Position numbers and translations under genes: made by a program. DNA of 64,000 nucleotides, taken from contig CANLSM010000004.1 of assembly GCA_947493745.1 (NCBI GenBank), positions 186,001 through 250,000 of the forward strand, written 5' to 3'. The notes beneath the pieces were generated by a model. The model had not been told where the DNA came from. It searched no databases and worked only from the letters and a program-made list of their open reading frames with translations. The stretch is from an uncultured Paracoccaceae bacterium (GTDB taxonomy: Bacteria; Pseudomonadota; Alphaproteobacteria; Rhodobacterales; Rhodobacteraceae). Shown in pieces: positions 18,876 to 27,198 of the stretch. Each line of letters opens with the position of its first letter. The first letter of the stretch is position 1.

Positions 18876-19193
18876 TCAGTCCAGTTTCCGGGTCCGTAAA
18901 AACAGATAAAGCGGCAACCCGCAGGAGACACCGATACAAAAGGTCGCCGGGATCGCAATCAGGCTCAGCCAGTCGCGCCGCACCCGCGCCTCGACAATGA
19001 TGAAAACGGTCAGGGCGACAGCCGCAATCGTCAGGTCATAGGTCAGCCCGGTGGTCGCATCATTCACGTTCCAGGCGGCCCCCATCGCACTCAGCGAATA
19101 ACCAAACTCCTCAAACCAGCGGATGAAATAGAACATCGGCACGACCGCACCGACAATCGTCAGGATCAGATAAATGATGCGCGAGGTCGCCAT
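18876..19193 (-). CDS. DUF2834 family membrane protein
   Basis: A 105-residue protein with three membrane segments (about residues 5-26, 50-68 and 76-97), ending LPLYLFLRTRKLD; the pattern VVPMFYFIRWFEEFG fits DUF2834. The frame extends upstream through a GC-rich repeat region, but ATG 19193 gives the family length. It lies 6 bases before lysA and is probably cotranscribed. Function unknown. Confidence 0.78.
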   Translation of the reverse strand: MATSRIIYLILTIVGAVVPMFYFIRWFEEFGYSLSAMGAAWNVNDATTGLTYDLTIAAVALTVFIIVEARVRRDWLSLIAIPATFCIGVSCGLPLYLFLRTRKLD

Positions 19194-19264
19194 GAGTGTC
19201 CGTCCGTCAAAATACCCCGCCCTTAACCGCGAACGGGTCGCATCTGTCAACCCTCCCGAAGGGA

Positions 19265-19384
19265 CCCGGGCCATGCCCGGGCCTGGGGTTTACAGATGTG
19301 AGCCGTTTGCACATGCTCAGATGCGCCCTGACCCCGGTCAGGGCTTCCCCAGCAGCCAAAATCCGTTTGGGCGCAAGCCCAAAC
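19265..19384. repeat. Cluster of three perfect short inverted repeats
   Basis: In the 220-base gap between the LptM-like gene and the DUF2834 gene lie CCCGGGC-CAT-GCCCGGG (19265-19281), CCCTGACC-CC-GGTCAGGG (19326-19343) and GTTTGGGC-GCAA-GCCCAAAC (19365-19384). The last, read on the minus strand, is followed by GGATTTTGG and could act as a weak terminator or processing hairpin after the lipoprotein gene. They resemble REP-like dispersed palindromes. Confidence 0.6.
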
Positions 19385-19412
19385 TCGAAAGGCAGGAGCG
19401 CGGCACGCGCTC

Positions 19413-19502
19413 TCAATCTGTCTGAAGTTGCGAAGGGACCGGCAGCGGATCCCCCTTCAAACCACACGCCCCAAGGATCAGGAGCACCAGAAGCACCCTC
19501 AT
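19413..19502 (-). CDS. 29-residue LptM-like lipoprotein
   Basis: A very small gene. ATG at 19502 overlaps the argH stop (ATGA). The peptide begins [13 protein letters not shown] with a lipobox LGAC and acylated Cys13, followed by [12 protein letters not shown]. The motif C-G-L-K-G near the lipidated Cys is that of LptM/YifL-type lipoproteins (C-G-x-K-G-P-L), which in gammaproteobacteria help mature the LptD/E lipopolysaccharide translocon and whose gene lies next to lysA. Here it sits between argH and DUF2834-lysA, the same neighbourhood. The mature peptide would be only 17 residues, shorter than E. coli LptM. Role inferred from motif and context. Confidence 0.72.
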   Translation of the reverse strand: MRVLLVLLILGACGLKGDPLPVPSQLQTD

Positions 19503-20893
19503 CCCAACACCTCCCGCCAACGGGCGACCTGCGCTGTCACATTGCCGGGTGCCGTCCCGCCAAAACTCTGTCTGCTGGCCACCGAGTTCTCGACCCCAAG
19601 CACGGAATAGACCTCCTGGTTGATCCCATCATGTGCGCTCCGCATCTCTGCCAGCGTCAACTCATCGAGATCGCAGCCCTTGTCCTCGGCAAGCTTCACC
19701 AGAGCGCCCGTGACATGATGCGCTTCGCGAAACGGCAGTCCCAGTTCGCGGACCAGCCAGTCGGCCAGATCGGTCGCGGTCGAGAAGCCGGCGCCCGCCG
19801 CCTCCCGCAACCGATCCGCATTCGGGGTCATATCCGACACCATTCCGGTCATCGCCGCGAGCGCCAGCATCAGACTGTCGGCGGCATCAAAGACCTGTTC
19901 CTTGTCCTCCTGCATGTCCTTGGAATAGGCCAGAGGCAGCCCCTTCATCACGGTCAGCAACCCGACAAGCGCCCCGTTGATCCGCCCGACCTTGGCGCGG
20001 ATCAGCTCGGCCGCATCGGGGTTTTTCTTCTGTGGCATGATCGAAGACCCGGTTGAAAATCTGTCCGACAGCGTCACGAAACCGAACTGCGCGGACGACC
20101 AGATCACCAGCTCCTCGGCAAAACGGCTGAGATGCGTCGCACAGATCGACGCCGTGCTCAGGAACTCCAGCGCGAAATCCCGGTCCGAGACAGCATCCAG
20201 CGAATTGGCTGCTGGCCGGTCAAAGCCGAGTGCCCTGGCTGTCATCTCGCGGTCAATCGGGAAACTCGTGCCCGCCAGCGCCGCAGCCCCCAGTGGGCTT
20301 TCGTTCATTCTCGCCCGCGCATCGCGAACCCGGCCAAGATCGCGCCCGAACATCTCCACATAGGCCATCATGTGATGGCCCCATGTCACCGGCTGGGCGA
20401 CTTGCAGATGGGTGAAGCCGGGCATCACCAATCCGGCCCCGGTCCCGGCCTGTGCCAGCAACGCCTCGATCAGCGCCCGCAGGCCGTCCGCTACCGCATC
20501 CAGCTGGTCACGGACCCAGAGCTTGAAATCGGTCGCCACCTGATCATTGCGCGAGCGCCCGGTATGCAGCCGCCCGGCGGGCTCGCCGATCAGATCCTTC
20601 AGCCGCGCCTCCACATTCATGTGAATGTCTTCAAGAGCGCGTGAGAACGGGAAATCTCCGGTTTCAATCTCTGACAAGACCGTGAGCAGGCCTTCCCGGA
20701 TCACCTCGGCGTCGCTATTGGAAATGATACCACAAGCCGCCAGCATGGCCGCGTGGGCGCGCGATCCGGCAATATCCTGAGCCGCGAGCCGTTTGTCGAA
20801 ATCAATCGAGGCATTGATCGCCTCCATGATCGCATCCGGCCCGCTGGCAAAGCGCCCGCCCCACATGGCGTTGGAATTAGACTGGTCTGACAT
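19499..20893 (-). CDS. argH: Argininosuccinate lyase
   Basis: A 464-residue homotetrameric enzyme splitting argininosuccinate into arginine and fumarate, last step of arginine synthesis. The superfamily signature with the catalytic Ser is [25 protein letters not shown] and the [15 protein letters not shown] region are also typical. The frame continues 33 residues upstream, but [15 protein letters not shown] is the family start, so ATG 20893 is chosen. It diverges from the thioredoxin-like gene with about 31 bases between start codons. Confidence 0.96.
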   Translation of the reverse strand: MSDQSNSNAMWGGRFASGPDAIMEAINASIDFDKRLAAQDIAGSRAHAAMLAACGIISNSDAEVIREGLLTVLSEIETGDFPFSRALEDIHMNVEARLKDLIGEPAGRLHTGRSRNDQVATDFKLWVRDQLDAVADGLRALIEALLAQAGTGAGLVMPGFTHLQVAQPVTWGHHMMAYVEMFGRDLGRVRDARARMNESPLGAAALAGTSFPIDREMTARALGFDRPAANSLDAVSDRDFALEFLSTASICATHLSRFAEELVIWSSAQFGFVTLSDRFSTGSSIMPQKKNPDAAELIRAKVGRINGALVGLLTVMKGLPLAYSKDMQEDKEQVFDAADSLMLALAAMTGMVSDMTPNADRLREAAGAGFSTATDLADWLVRELGLPFREAHHVTGALVKLAEDKGCDLDELTLAEMRSAHDGINQEVYSVLGVENSVASRQSFGGTAPGNVTAQVARWREVLG

Positions 20894-20924
20894 GAAACCC
20901 TCGGGTTGGAACTGGAGCGTAAGC

Positions 20925-21509
20925 GTGAAACTCAAGCCTCTGATTGCCGCGATGCTATACTTTGCTCTCGCAGCGGGTGCAAACCCCGTCACCGCCGGAC
21001 CTCTGGCTGCCGATCAACGCTCGGCGCTTCTGGAGTTGCGCGAGGGTGGCATGCGCAAGCTCGTGATCCATCCAGACGCCCTGCCCGCCCGTCAGGTACC
21101 ATTTCTGAACGGCGACGGTGCTGAGACGGACCTGGACCAGAGTCGCGGCAAGTTCCGACTGGTGAATTTCTGGGCCACCTGGTGCGCGCCCTGCCGGGCC
21201 GAAAAGCCCACGCTTGATGCGCTGAACAAGACACTGAGCGGCCCGGACTTCGAGGTCATCGCAATTGCCACCGGGCGCAACTCGCCCGAGGCCATCAAGC
21301 GTTTCAACGAGCAGATCGGCATCGAAAGCCTCGCCACCTACCGCGATCCCAAAAGCGAAGCTGCAAGGGCGATGGGGGTGCTTGGACTGCCGGTCTCCAT
21401 CCTGATCGACCCGCAGGGCCGCGAGATTGCCCGCCTTCCCGGCGGTGCCGATTGGACAACCGACAGCAGTCTGGCGGTGATCACAGGCCTAATGAACGCT
21501 TACCGGTAG
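20925..21509 (+). CDS. TlpA-like periplasmic thiol:disulfide oxidoreductase
   Basis: A 194-residue secreted thioredoxin-fold protein. A signal peptide covers about residues 1-25 ([16 protein letters not shown]). The active site WCAPC is in [14 protein letters not shown] and the cis-proline in [13 protein letters not shown] 20925 is preferred over ATG 20892 because GGAG lies 7 bases before it and it gives a normal signal peptide. TlpA-like proteins reduce disulfides in the periplasm, often for cytochrome c or oxidase assembly. Its last 10 bases overlap the end of convergent tag. Confidence 0.85.
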   Translation: MKLKPLIAAMLYFALAAGANPVTAGPLAADQRSALLELREGGMRKLVIHPDALPARQVPFLNGDGAETDLDQSRGKFRLVNFWATWCAPCRAEKPTLDALNKTLSGPDFEVIAIATGRNSPEAIKRFNEQIGIESLATYRDPKSEAARAMGVLGLPVSILIDPQGREIARLPGGADWTTDSSLAVITGLMNAYR

Positions 21510-22072
21510 AACTCCTGAACCTTTGTATGACAGGGACAGGCGACCATATGGTCATTGACCATGCCCATGGCCTGCATGAACGCATAGACAATCGTCGGCC
21601 CACAGAAATTGAACCCGGCTTTCTTCAGGTCCTTTGATATCCGGGTCGACAGATCCGTTGCAGCGGGCACCTCATCCATCGTCTGGAAATGGTTGACGAT
21701 GGGTTTGCCATCCACGTAGTCCCAAAGATAGTTGGCAAATCCCTGATCGGCCTCGATCTCCTGCCAGAGCCGGGCCGAGCGGATTGTCGAGGTGATCTTG
21801 CCACGATGCCGGATGATCCCGGCATCCTGAAGCAGCCGCTCAACATCGTCTTCCGTGAACTCCGCGACCTTGACCGGGTCAAAACCGGCGAAGGCCGCCC
21901 GGAAGTTGTCACGCTTCTTGAGAATCGTGATCCAGCTGAGGCCGGCCTGAAACCCGTCCAGAATCAGTTTCTCCCACAGGGCACGCCCGTCATATTCAGG
22001 CACCCCCCATTCCGTGTCGTGATATTCGACATAGATCGGGTCGGTTCCACACCAAGAACAGCGATTTTCCAT
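21500..22072 (-). CDS. tag: DNA-3-methyladenine glycosylase I
   Basis: A 190-residue base-excision enzyme removing 3-methyladenine from alkylated DNA. It belongs to the HhH-GPD superfamily with the Tag zinc site: Cys near the N-terminus (ENRCSWCG), His in YHDTEWGVPEYDG, and CPCH near the C-terminus. The catalytic-pocket regions LDGFQAGLSWITIL and the GFNFCGPTIVYAFMQAMGMVND stretch are characteristic. ATG 22072 (MENRCSW) fits the family; a longer frame adds 11 unlikely residues. A perfect LexA-type box lies 27 bases upstream, suggesting SOS induction. Confidence 0.95.
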   Translation of the reverse strand: MENRCSWCGTDPIYVEYHDTEWGVPEYDGRALWEKLILDGFQAGLSWITILKKRDNFRAAFAGFDPVKVAEFTEDDVERLLQDAGIIRHRGKITSTIRSARLWQEIEADQGFANYLWDYVDGKPIVNHFQTMDEVPAATDLSTRISKDLKKAGFNFCGPTIVYAFMQAMGMVNDHMVACPCHTKVQEFYR

Positions 22073-22099
22073 GCAGCTTCCACCATATGTTGATGACGA

Positions 22100-22114
22100 G
22101 AACAATTTTAGAAC
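22100..22114 (-). promoter_or_regulatory. LexA (SOS) box upstream of tag
   Basis: On the minus strand the sequence is GTTC-TAAAATT-GTTC, i.e. GTTC-N7-GTTC, the direct-repeat operator described for LexA of alphaproteobacteria including Rhodobacter. Its near edge lies 27 bases before the tag start codon, the right place to block transcription of a DNA-repair gene. Seen in sequence; regulation is inferred. Confidence 0.7.
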
Positions 22115-22196
22115 ATTACGGGAATATTCACGAACGGTTAACCACCATCTCGCAGTGTGAAGTCAACAGCCCGTAGTGAAGTGAAAGGCGTACGAG

Positions 22197-23042
22197 ATGT
22201 CAGCACAGCCCCAGAATTCAGCCGCATGGCAGAGCCTCAGCTCTGTGCTCCATCCCATGACCGCCCTTGCCGGGTCCGAGACTGCAAGACGCGCGACCAT
22301 CCGGATGGAGGTCGCCAAGGCAATCGCCGAAGACCGTGTGATCCTTGCCTATCAGCCGGTCGTCTCTGCCCGAAAGGGGCATCCAGTTGCCTTCTATGAG
22401 GGGCTGGTTCGCCTCGTCAGCGAAGACGGCATTCCGATCCCCACCTCGCAATTCATGCCCTATGTCGATGAAACATCGCTCGGCCCCGCGATTGACTGCG
22501 CCGTATTGCGGATCGCGCTGGTCGCATTGGCTGACGATCCGTGCCTGCGGCTCTCGATCAATATCGGGCCGGGCACCATCAAATGCGACGAATGGCTGGA
22601 CACACTGGCAGAAGCGCAGGTTGACAGCCCCGGCCTGCTCTATCGTCTGATCGTCGAGGTGACCGAGAATTGCGAACTGAACTGCAATCCCGATATGGTC
22701 AATTTCCTCAACAAGATACGTGCCTTCGGATGTGCCACCGCAATTGATGATTTCGGGGCGGGACGGACCTCGCTTGCCCATCTGCGGGTCTTCGGTTTCG
22801 ATGTCGTGAAGATCGACCGGACGCTTGCCCAGGGCATAGCGCTTGATGCCGACAAGCAGGTGATGGTGCGCTCCATCATCTCCATTGCCCGGCATTTTGA
22901 CATGCTGGTGGTTGGCGAATTTGTTGAAACGGCAGCGGACTCAGCCATGCTTGCCAGTCTTGGCGTCGATTGCCTGCAGGGATATCTCTACGGGGAACCG
23001 ACCGAGCTTCCCAATGATGGCCCGAAACTCGGCATCATCTGA
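22197..23042 (+). CDS. EAL-domain cyclic di-GMP phosphodiesterase
   Basis: A 281-residue protein consisting essentially of one EAL domain (about residues 38-270). The signature Glu is in EGLVRL (EGL in place of EAL); other metal and catalytic residues are intact: Asn in SINIGPG, Glu in VEVTEN, the Asp pair in IDDFGAGRTS, Lys in VKIDR, Glu in VGEFVET and Gln in LQGYLYGEP. It is therefore likely active in hydrolysing c-di-GMP to pGpG. No GGDEF, sensor or membrane segment is seen. A TTAACCA-type sequence (CtrA half-site-like) is at about 22138. It is transcribed alone and converges on yggT. Confidence 0.9.
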   Translation: MSAQPQNSAAWQSLSSVLHPMTALAGSETARRATIRMEVAKAIAEDRVILAYQPVVSARKGHPVAFYEGLVRLVSEDGIPIPTSQFMPYVDETSLGPAIDCAVLRIALVALADDPCLRLSINIGPGTIKCDEWLDTLAEAQVDSPGLLYRLIVEVTENCELNCNPDMVNFLNKIRAFGCATAIDDFGAGRTSLAHLRVFGFDVVKIDRTLAQGIALDADKQVMVRSIISIARHFDMLVVGEFVETAADSAMLASLGVDCLQGYLYGEPTELPNDGPKLGII

Positions 23043-23051
23043 GACCAGCCG

Positions 23052-23327
23052 TCAGAAATTGTTCTGAATCACAATCTGGATCGCGATGATCCCCAGGATG
23101 ACAACAAGCGGCGACAGGTCGATACCGCCCATTGCCGGCAAGATACGTCTGATCGGCGCGTAGATCGGCTCAAGAAGTCTTTGCAGGAAATACCAAAGCT
23201 GCGAAACCAGCGGTTGCCGCAGGTTCAGGACCTCGAAATTGATCAACCAACTCATGATCAAATGCGCAATGACGAAGAACCAGACGACATCCAGAACCAA
23301 CATCAGTATTTGAACCAGAGAATCCAT
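23052..23327 (-). CDS. YggT family membrane protein
   Basis: A 91-residue protein with two membrane segments (about residues 5-26 and 68-88) and the family motif LLEPIYAPIRRILPAMGGIDLSP in between (quoted only for its core EPIYAPIRR). YggT proteins are found in most bacteria, possibly with a role in osmotic tolerance or cell-envelope/division complexes, but have no agreed function. ATG 23327 is chosen by family length. Confidence 0.85.
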   Translation of the reverse strand: MDSLVQILMLVLDVVWFFVIAHLIMSWLINFEVLNLRQPLVSQLWYFLQRLLEPIYAPIRRILPAMGGIDLSPLVVILGIIAIQIVIQNNF

Positions 23328-23472
23328 GTCGCGACCTTGTAGCGTTCGAGCGTTGCCAAACACCTAATGCGCACCTTCCCGGCATGCAAGTAACGTGACG
23401 TGAGCTGTTGATATTTGTTCCCGGCAGATCAAACTGTTGCCTTCAAAGTAAAAACCCAGATGGAGAGAGCCG

Positions 23473-24003
23473 ATTTATCCGCTTCGACGCCTTCTGCTTG
23501 AGGTCCTGCGAACCCGGCGCGCGCCCCGACTGCCGATCGACGGGCTGCATGTCACCCGCGTCACCTGCATGCCGTGGGACATCGACATATGGCGGGAGCT
23601 CAACAACGGCCGCACGCTGACGCTCTATGACATTGGCCGGAGTGGCCTCGCGGTGCGGACCGGGCTCGACAGGATACTGATGGCGAACAGGTGGTCACTG
23701 ACCATGGCCGGCTCGTCGGTCAGATATCGCAAAAGGGTGCGGATGTTCGACCGGATCACGATCACATCGCGTGCATTGGGATATGATGACCGGTTCTTCT
23801 ATCTCCAGCAGAACATGACAGTGCGGGGCACAGTGACGTCGTCTGCACTCATGCGGGCAGCGCTGACGGGCGCGTCCGGCCTAGTCCCGCCTGCCAGGCT
23901 GATCGAGGTCATGGGCATGTCGGAGTGGAACCCCGCCCTGCCCGAATGGGTCGGGAACTGGATCGAAGCAGAAGCAACGCGCCCCTGGCCGCCGGTCGAA
24001 TAG
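23473..24003 (+). CDS. Hotdog-fold thioesterase-like protein, apparent ATT start
   Basis: A 176-residue protein of the acyl-CoA thioesterase/4HBT-like group: MPWDIDIWRELNNGRTLTLYDIGR holds the family core (WELNNGRTLTLYD-like), followed by MAGSSVRYRKRV and FFYLQQNM, and it ends RPWPPVE. The family N-terminus is readable upstream of the first ATG (23569): YPLRRLLLEVLRTRRAPRLP. No ATG, GTG or TTG exists in this frame after the stop at 23449; the codon just before YPLRR is ATT at 23473, with GGAGAG 5 bases upstream. Related proteins usually start M-Y-P. ATT initiation or an ATG-to-ATT change is the best reading; otherwise the protein would start at 23569 and lack 32 residues. Substrate unknown. 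Confidence 0.7.
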   Translation: MYPLRRLLLEVLRTRRAPRLPIDGLHVTRVTCMPWDIDIWRELNNGRTLTLYDIGRSGLAVRTGLDRILMANRWSLTMAGSSVRYRKRVRMFDRITITSRALGYDDRFFYLQQNMTVRGTVTSSALMRAALTGASGLVPPARLIEVMGMSEWNPALPEWVGNWIEAEATRPWPPVE

Positions 24004-24067
24004 ACTTTGCACTGCGCCAGCGCTTGGTGTTACCTGCGCAGGATCACCTGACCGAAGGGCAAGCTGC

Positions 24068-24946
24068 ATGACGCCGCTCAGTGACAACTTGCGCGGCGCG
24101 CTCTTCATGACCGTCAGCATGATAGGCTTTGCGCTCAATGATGCCGCGATGAAACTTGTCTCGGACGATCTCGACCTGATGCAGTCGATTTTCATCCGCG
24201 GAATGTTCGCGACCCTGTTCGTCGGGCTTCTCGCCCACTACAAGGGCGTCCTGCGGGTCCGCACTGAGCGCCCCGACCAAAAGAAACTCGGCTTGCGCAT
24301 CTTTGGAGAAATCGGCGGAACTTTCTGCTTTCTGACCGCCCTTTTCAACATGCCCATCGCCAACGCGACCGCAATCCTGCAAGCGCTCCCACTGGCGATA
24401 ACGCTCGCGGCGGCCGTCTTTCTGCGCGAGGCGGTGGGATGGCGGCGTTATCTGGCCTCCGCCATCGGTTTCTGCGGGGTCCTGATCATCGTCCGCCCCG
24501 GGTCCGATGGCTTCAACGAATACGCACTCTTTGCGCTGGCCGCGATCTTCTTTCTCACGATCCGCGATCTTTCGACCCGGCAGCTCAGCCGCACCATGCC
24601 ATCGCTCTTCGTCTCGCTTTTGACCTCGATCTCGATCATGATCCTGGGAGGGCTGGGCACGCTCGTCACCGGATGGCAGCCGGTCGGGGCCATGTCGGTG
24701 AGCCTTCTCGCACTCTCCGCATGTTTCCTGCTTCTTGGCTATATCTTCGGTGTCATGGCGATGCGCATCGGTGATATCGGCTTCGTTTCTCCGTTTCGCT
24801 ACACGATCCTGCTCTGGGCCATTCTGGCGGGCATCATTCTGTTCGGCGAAATCCCGGATGTCTGGACACTGCTTGGCGGCATGATCGTGATCGGAACGGG
24901 GCTCTTCACCCTATACCGCGAGCGCCGGACACGACTGCATCAATAG
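24068..24946 (+). CDS. EamA/DMT-family transporter
   Basis: A 292-residue inner-membrane protein with ten predicted segments in two EamA repeats (about residues 8-140 and 150-285). The first repeat opens GALFMTVSMIGFALNDAAMK and ends PLAITLAAAVFLREAVGWRR, and the second ends in FGEIPDVWTLLGGMIVIGTG, both typical DMT closings. Substrates of this family range from metabolites to riboflavin or S-adenosylmethionine; nothing here decides. ATG 24068 is preceded by a short GGGCAAG. Confidence 0.88.
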   Translation: MTPLSDNLRGALFMTVSMIGFALNDAAMKLVSDDLDLMQSIFIRGMFATLFVGLLAHYKGVLRVRTERPDQKKLGLRIFGEIGGTFCFLTALFNMPIANATAILQALPLAITLAAAVFLREAVGWRRYLASAIGFCGVLIIVRPGSDGFNEYALFALAAIFFLTIRDLSTRQLSRTMPSLFVSLLTSISIMILGGLGTLVTGWQPVGAMSVSLLALSACFLLLGYIFGVMAMRIGDIGFVSPFRYTILLWAILAGIILFGEIPDVWTLLGGMIVIGTGLFTLYRERRTRLHQ

Positions 24947-25003
24947 AGCATTGTTTTTACCCCGCGACTGCATCAGCATGCGGCCGAGCAGGGAGAACAG
25001 GCA

Positions 25004-26335
25004 ATGACCGAAACCAGACAGCGCGGTGTCTTCAGCTGGATGCTGTTCGATCTCGCGAACCAGCCATTCAACACGCTGATCATCACGTTTATCTTTGCGC
25101 CCTACTTCGCCGCCAGCGTCGCGCCTGATCCGGTCACCGGGCAGATCATGTGGGGTGATACGCTGAAATGGGTCGGGCTTTCGGTCGCAATCATTGCCCC
25201 GATACTCGGCGCGATTGCCGACGAGTCCGGTCCCCGCAAACCGTGGATTCTGGCACTGAGCCTGCTCTTCGTGATCGGTTGCGCAGGTCTCTGGGGGGCA
25301 GTGCCGGGGATGGACAATCCGACCTCCGTTCTGTTGCTGTTCGCGCTAGCATACTTCGCCTCCGAGTTCTCGCTGGTCTTTTACAACGCCATGCTTCCCA
25401 GCCTTGCCGAGCGGGCCGATGTCGGCAAGCTCTCGGGTCTTGGCTTTGCGCTTGGCTATGTCGGTGGGGTTCTGGTGCTGATCTTTGTGCTGCTCTTCCT
25501 CTCACCTGCTCCCGGAAAGGACGTCACCTTGCTGGGCATCGCCCCGCTCTTCGGGCTTGATCCGTTTCTGGGCGAACCCGCGCGCGCCACCGGCCCACTC
25601 ACCGCCCTGTGGTTTGTCATCTTCGCATTGCCGATGTTTCTTTTTACCCCGGATGCGGCGAAGGTAAGGAAGGCAGGAAATGCGATCGGGCGCGGCCTGC
25701 GAACCCTGCGCGGCACGATCCGGGGCCTGCCGGGATCACCCAGCCTGCTGACCTATCTGATTTCATCGATGTTCTATCGCGACGCGCTGAACGGGCTCTA
25801 TATATTCGGCGGCATCTACGCAGCCGGTGTCCTGGGATGGGGCCTTTTCCAGCTGGGTATTTTCGGGATTATCGCCGCGATCACGGCAGCGGTCGGCTCG
25901 TTCATCGGAGGATATGCGGACAAGAGCTTCGGTCCCAAGCCGGTGGTCAGGGCGGCGGTGATCATCCTGATCGGTATCTCAATACTGGTGCTTGGAACCA
26001 GCCGGGAGGCCATACTGGGCATGCCGGTCGAACCCGCATCCGCGCTGCCCGACTACGTCTTCTACTTCTGCGGCTCGATGATCGGAGCGGCGGGTGGAGC
26101 ACTGCAGGGGGCCTCGCGCACATTGCTGGTACATCAGGCAGAGGGACGCGTCCCGATGACCGAGGCGTTCGGTCTTTTCGCGCTGTCGGGCAAGGCCACG
26201 GCCTTTCTGGCACCCTGGCTGATCACCTACGCGACGGCTGCAACCGGATCTCAGGCCATGGGCATCAGCCCGGTAATCGGCCTTTTCGCAATCGGGCTGG
26301 TTCTGCTATACTGGGTCAAAACAACCGAGGCATGA
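25004..26335 (+). CDS. UMF1-type (Atg22-like) major facilitator
   Basis: A 443-residue transporter with about twelve membrane segments. The opening SWMLFDLANQPFNTLIITFIF is the UMF1 signature (SWxLYDxANSxFxT), followed by PILGAIADESGPRKPW and SEFSLVFYNAMLPSL. The family includes the yeast vacuolar amino-acid effluxer Atg22; bacterial substrates are unknown. The last four bases (ATGA) overlap the mepA start, so the two are translationally coupled. Confidence 0.88.
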   Translation: MTETRQRGVFSWMLFDLANQPFNTLIITFIFAPYFAASVAPDPVTGQIMWGDTLKWVGLSVAIIAPILGAIADESGPRKPWILALSLLFVIGCAGLWGAVPGMDNPTSVLLLFALAYFASEFSLVFYNAMLPSLAERADVGKLSGLGFALGYVGGVLVLIFVLLFLSPAPGKDVTLLGIAPLFGLDPFLGEPARATGPLTALWFVIFALPMFLFTPDAAKVRKAGNAIGRGLRTLRGTIRGLPGSPSLLTYLISSMFYRDALNGLYIFGGIYAAGVLGWGLFQLGIFGIIAAITAAVGSFIGGYADKSFGPKPVVRAAVIILIGISILVLGTSREAILGMPVEPASALPDYVFYFCGSMIGAAGGALQGASRTLLVHQAEGRVPMTEAFGLFALSGKATAFLAPWLITYATAATGSQAMGISPVIGLFAIGLVLLYWVKTTEA

Positions 26336-27198
26336 GTATGATCCGAGTATTTCTGGGCATTCTGAGTTTGTCTTTCGCGCTGTCGGGCCCGGCACTTGCG
26401 CAGCCACTTGCCAAACAACTGTTTGGCGCCAAATCGACTCCGTCACAACACCAATCCGCTCCGTTCGGCTCCTATTCCAAGGGATGCGTCGCCGGGGCGA
26501 TGCAGCTTCCCGAAACGGGGCCGCGCTGGCAGGCCATGCGTCTGTCGCGCAACCGCAACTGGGGACATCCCGAGGCCATCCGCTTTATCGAGCGGCTGAG
26601 CGCCAGTGCCGTTCAGGCCGGTTGGCGCGGGCTCTATATCGGGGATATCTCCCAACCGCGCGGGGGGCCGATGCTTTCAGGGCATCGCTCTCACCAGATG
26701 GGTCTTGATATCGACATCTGGATGAAGCCCGCCATGCGGCTCGACCTGACGCGGCGCGAGCGGGAAAACCTGTCCTCGATTTCCGTGCGCACATCCGATC
26801 AGCGTAATGTGAACGGCAACTGGACCGCCGCGCATCACCGCATTCTGCGCGCCGCAGCGTCTGACCCGGCAGTCGCTAGGATTTTCGTAACGGCCCCGGC
26901 CAAGCTCAGGATGTGTGCCGATGAGCGTGGCGACCGCGCCTATCTGCGCAAGATCCGTCCCTGGTGGGGACATCACTATCATTTCCATGTTCGCATGAAC
27001 TGCCCCAAAGACGCGCGCGGCTGTGTCGAGCAGGATCCGATCCCGCCCGGTGATGGCTGCACGGAGGCGGTCTGGTGGGTAACCGACGCGCTGAAACCAG
27101 CCAAGCCCGATCCCAATGCCCCGCCACCCAAGCCGCGCGTTGAATTGCGGATGGCCGATCTGCCGCAGCAATGCTCCACGGTTCTGAAAGGCGGATGA
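26332..27198 (+). CDS. mepA: Penicillin-insensitive murein endopeptidase
   Basis: A 288-residue secreted LAS-type metallopeptidase that cuts D-Ala-meso-DAP cross-links in peptidoglycan. A signal peptide covers residues ~1-23 (VFLGILSLSFALSGPALA). Zinc ligands and the catalytic His are in SGHRSHQMGLDIDIW and WWGHHYHFHVRM. Conserved cysteines in KGCVAGA, RMCADE, MNCPKD and DGCTE suggest disulfides. It overlaps the transporter upstream and the next gene downstream by ATGA junctions, forming a tight three-gene unit. A second in-frame ATG at 26338 is equally possible. Confidence 0.93.
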   Translation: MSMIRVFLGILSLSFALSGPALAQPLAKQLFGAKSTPSQHQSAPFGSYSKGCVAGAMQLPETGPRWQAMRLSRNRNWGHPEAIRFIERLSASAVQAGWRGLYIGDISQPRGGPMLSGHRSHQMGLDIDIWMKPAMRLDLTRRERENLSSISVRTSDQRNVNGNWTAAHHRILRAAASDPAVARIFVTAPAKLRMCADERGDRAYLRKIRPWWGHHYHFHVRMNCPKDARGCVEQDPIPPGDGCTEAVWWVTDALKPAKPDPNAPPPKPRVELRMADLPQQCSTVLKGG

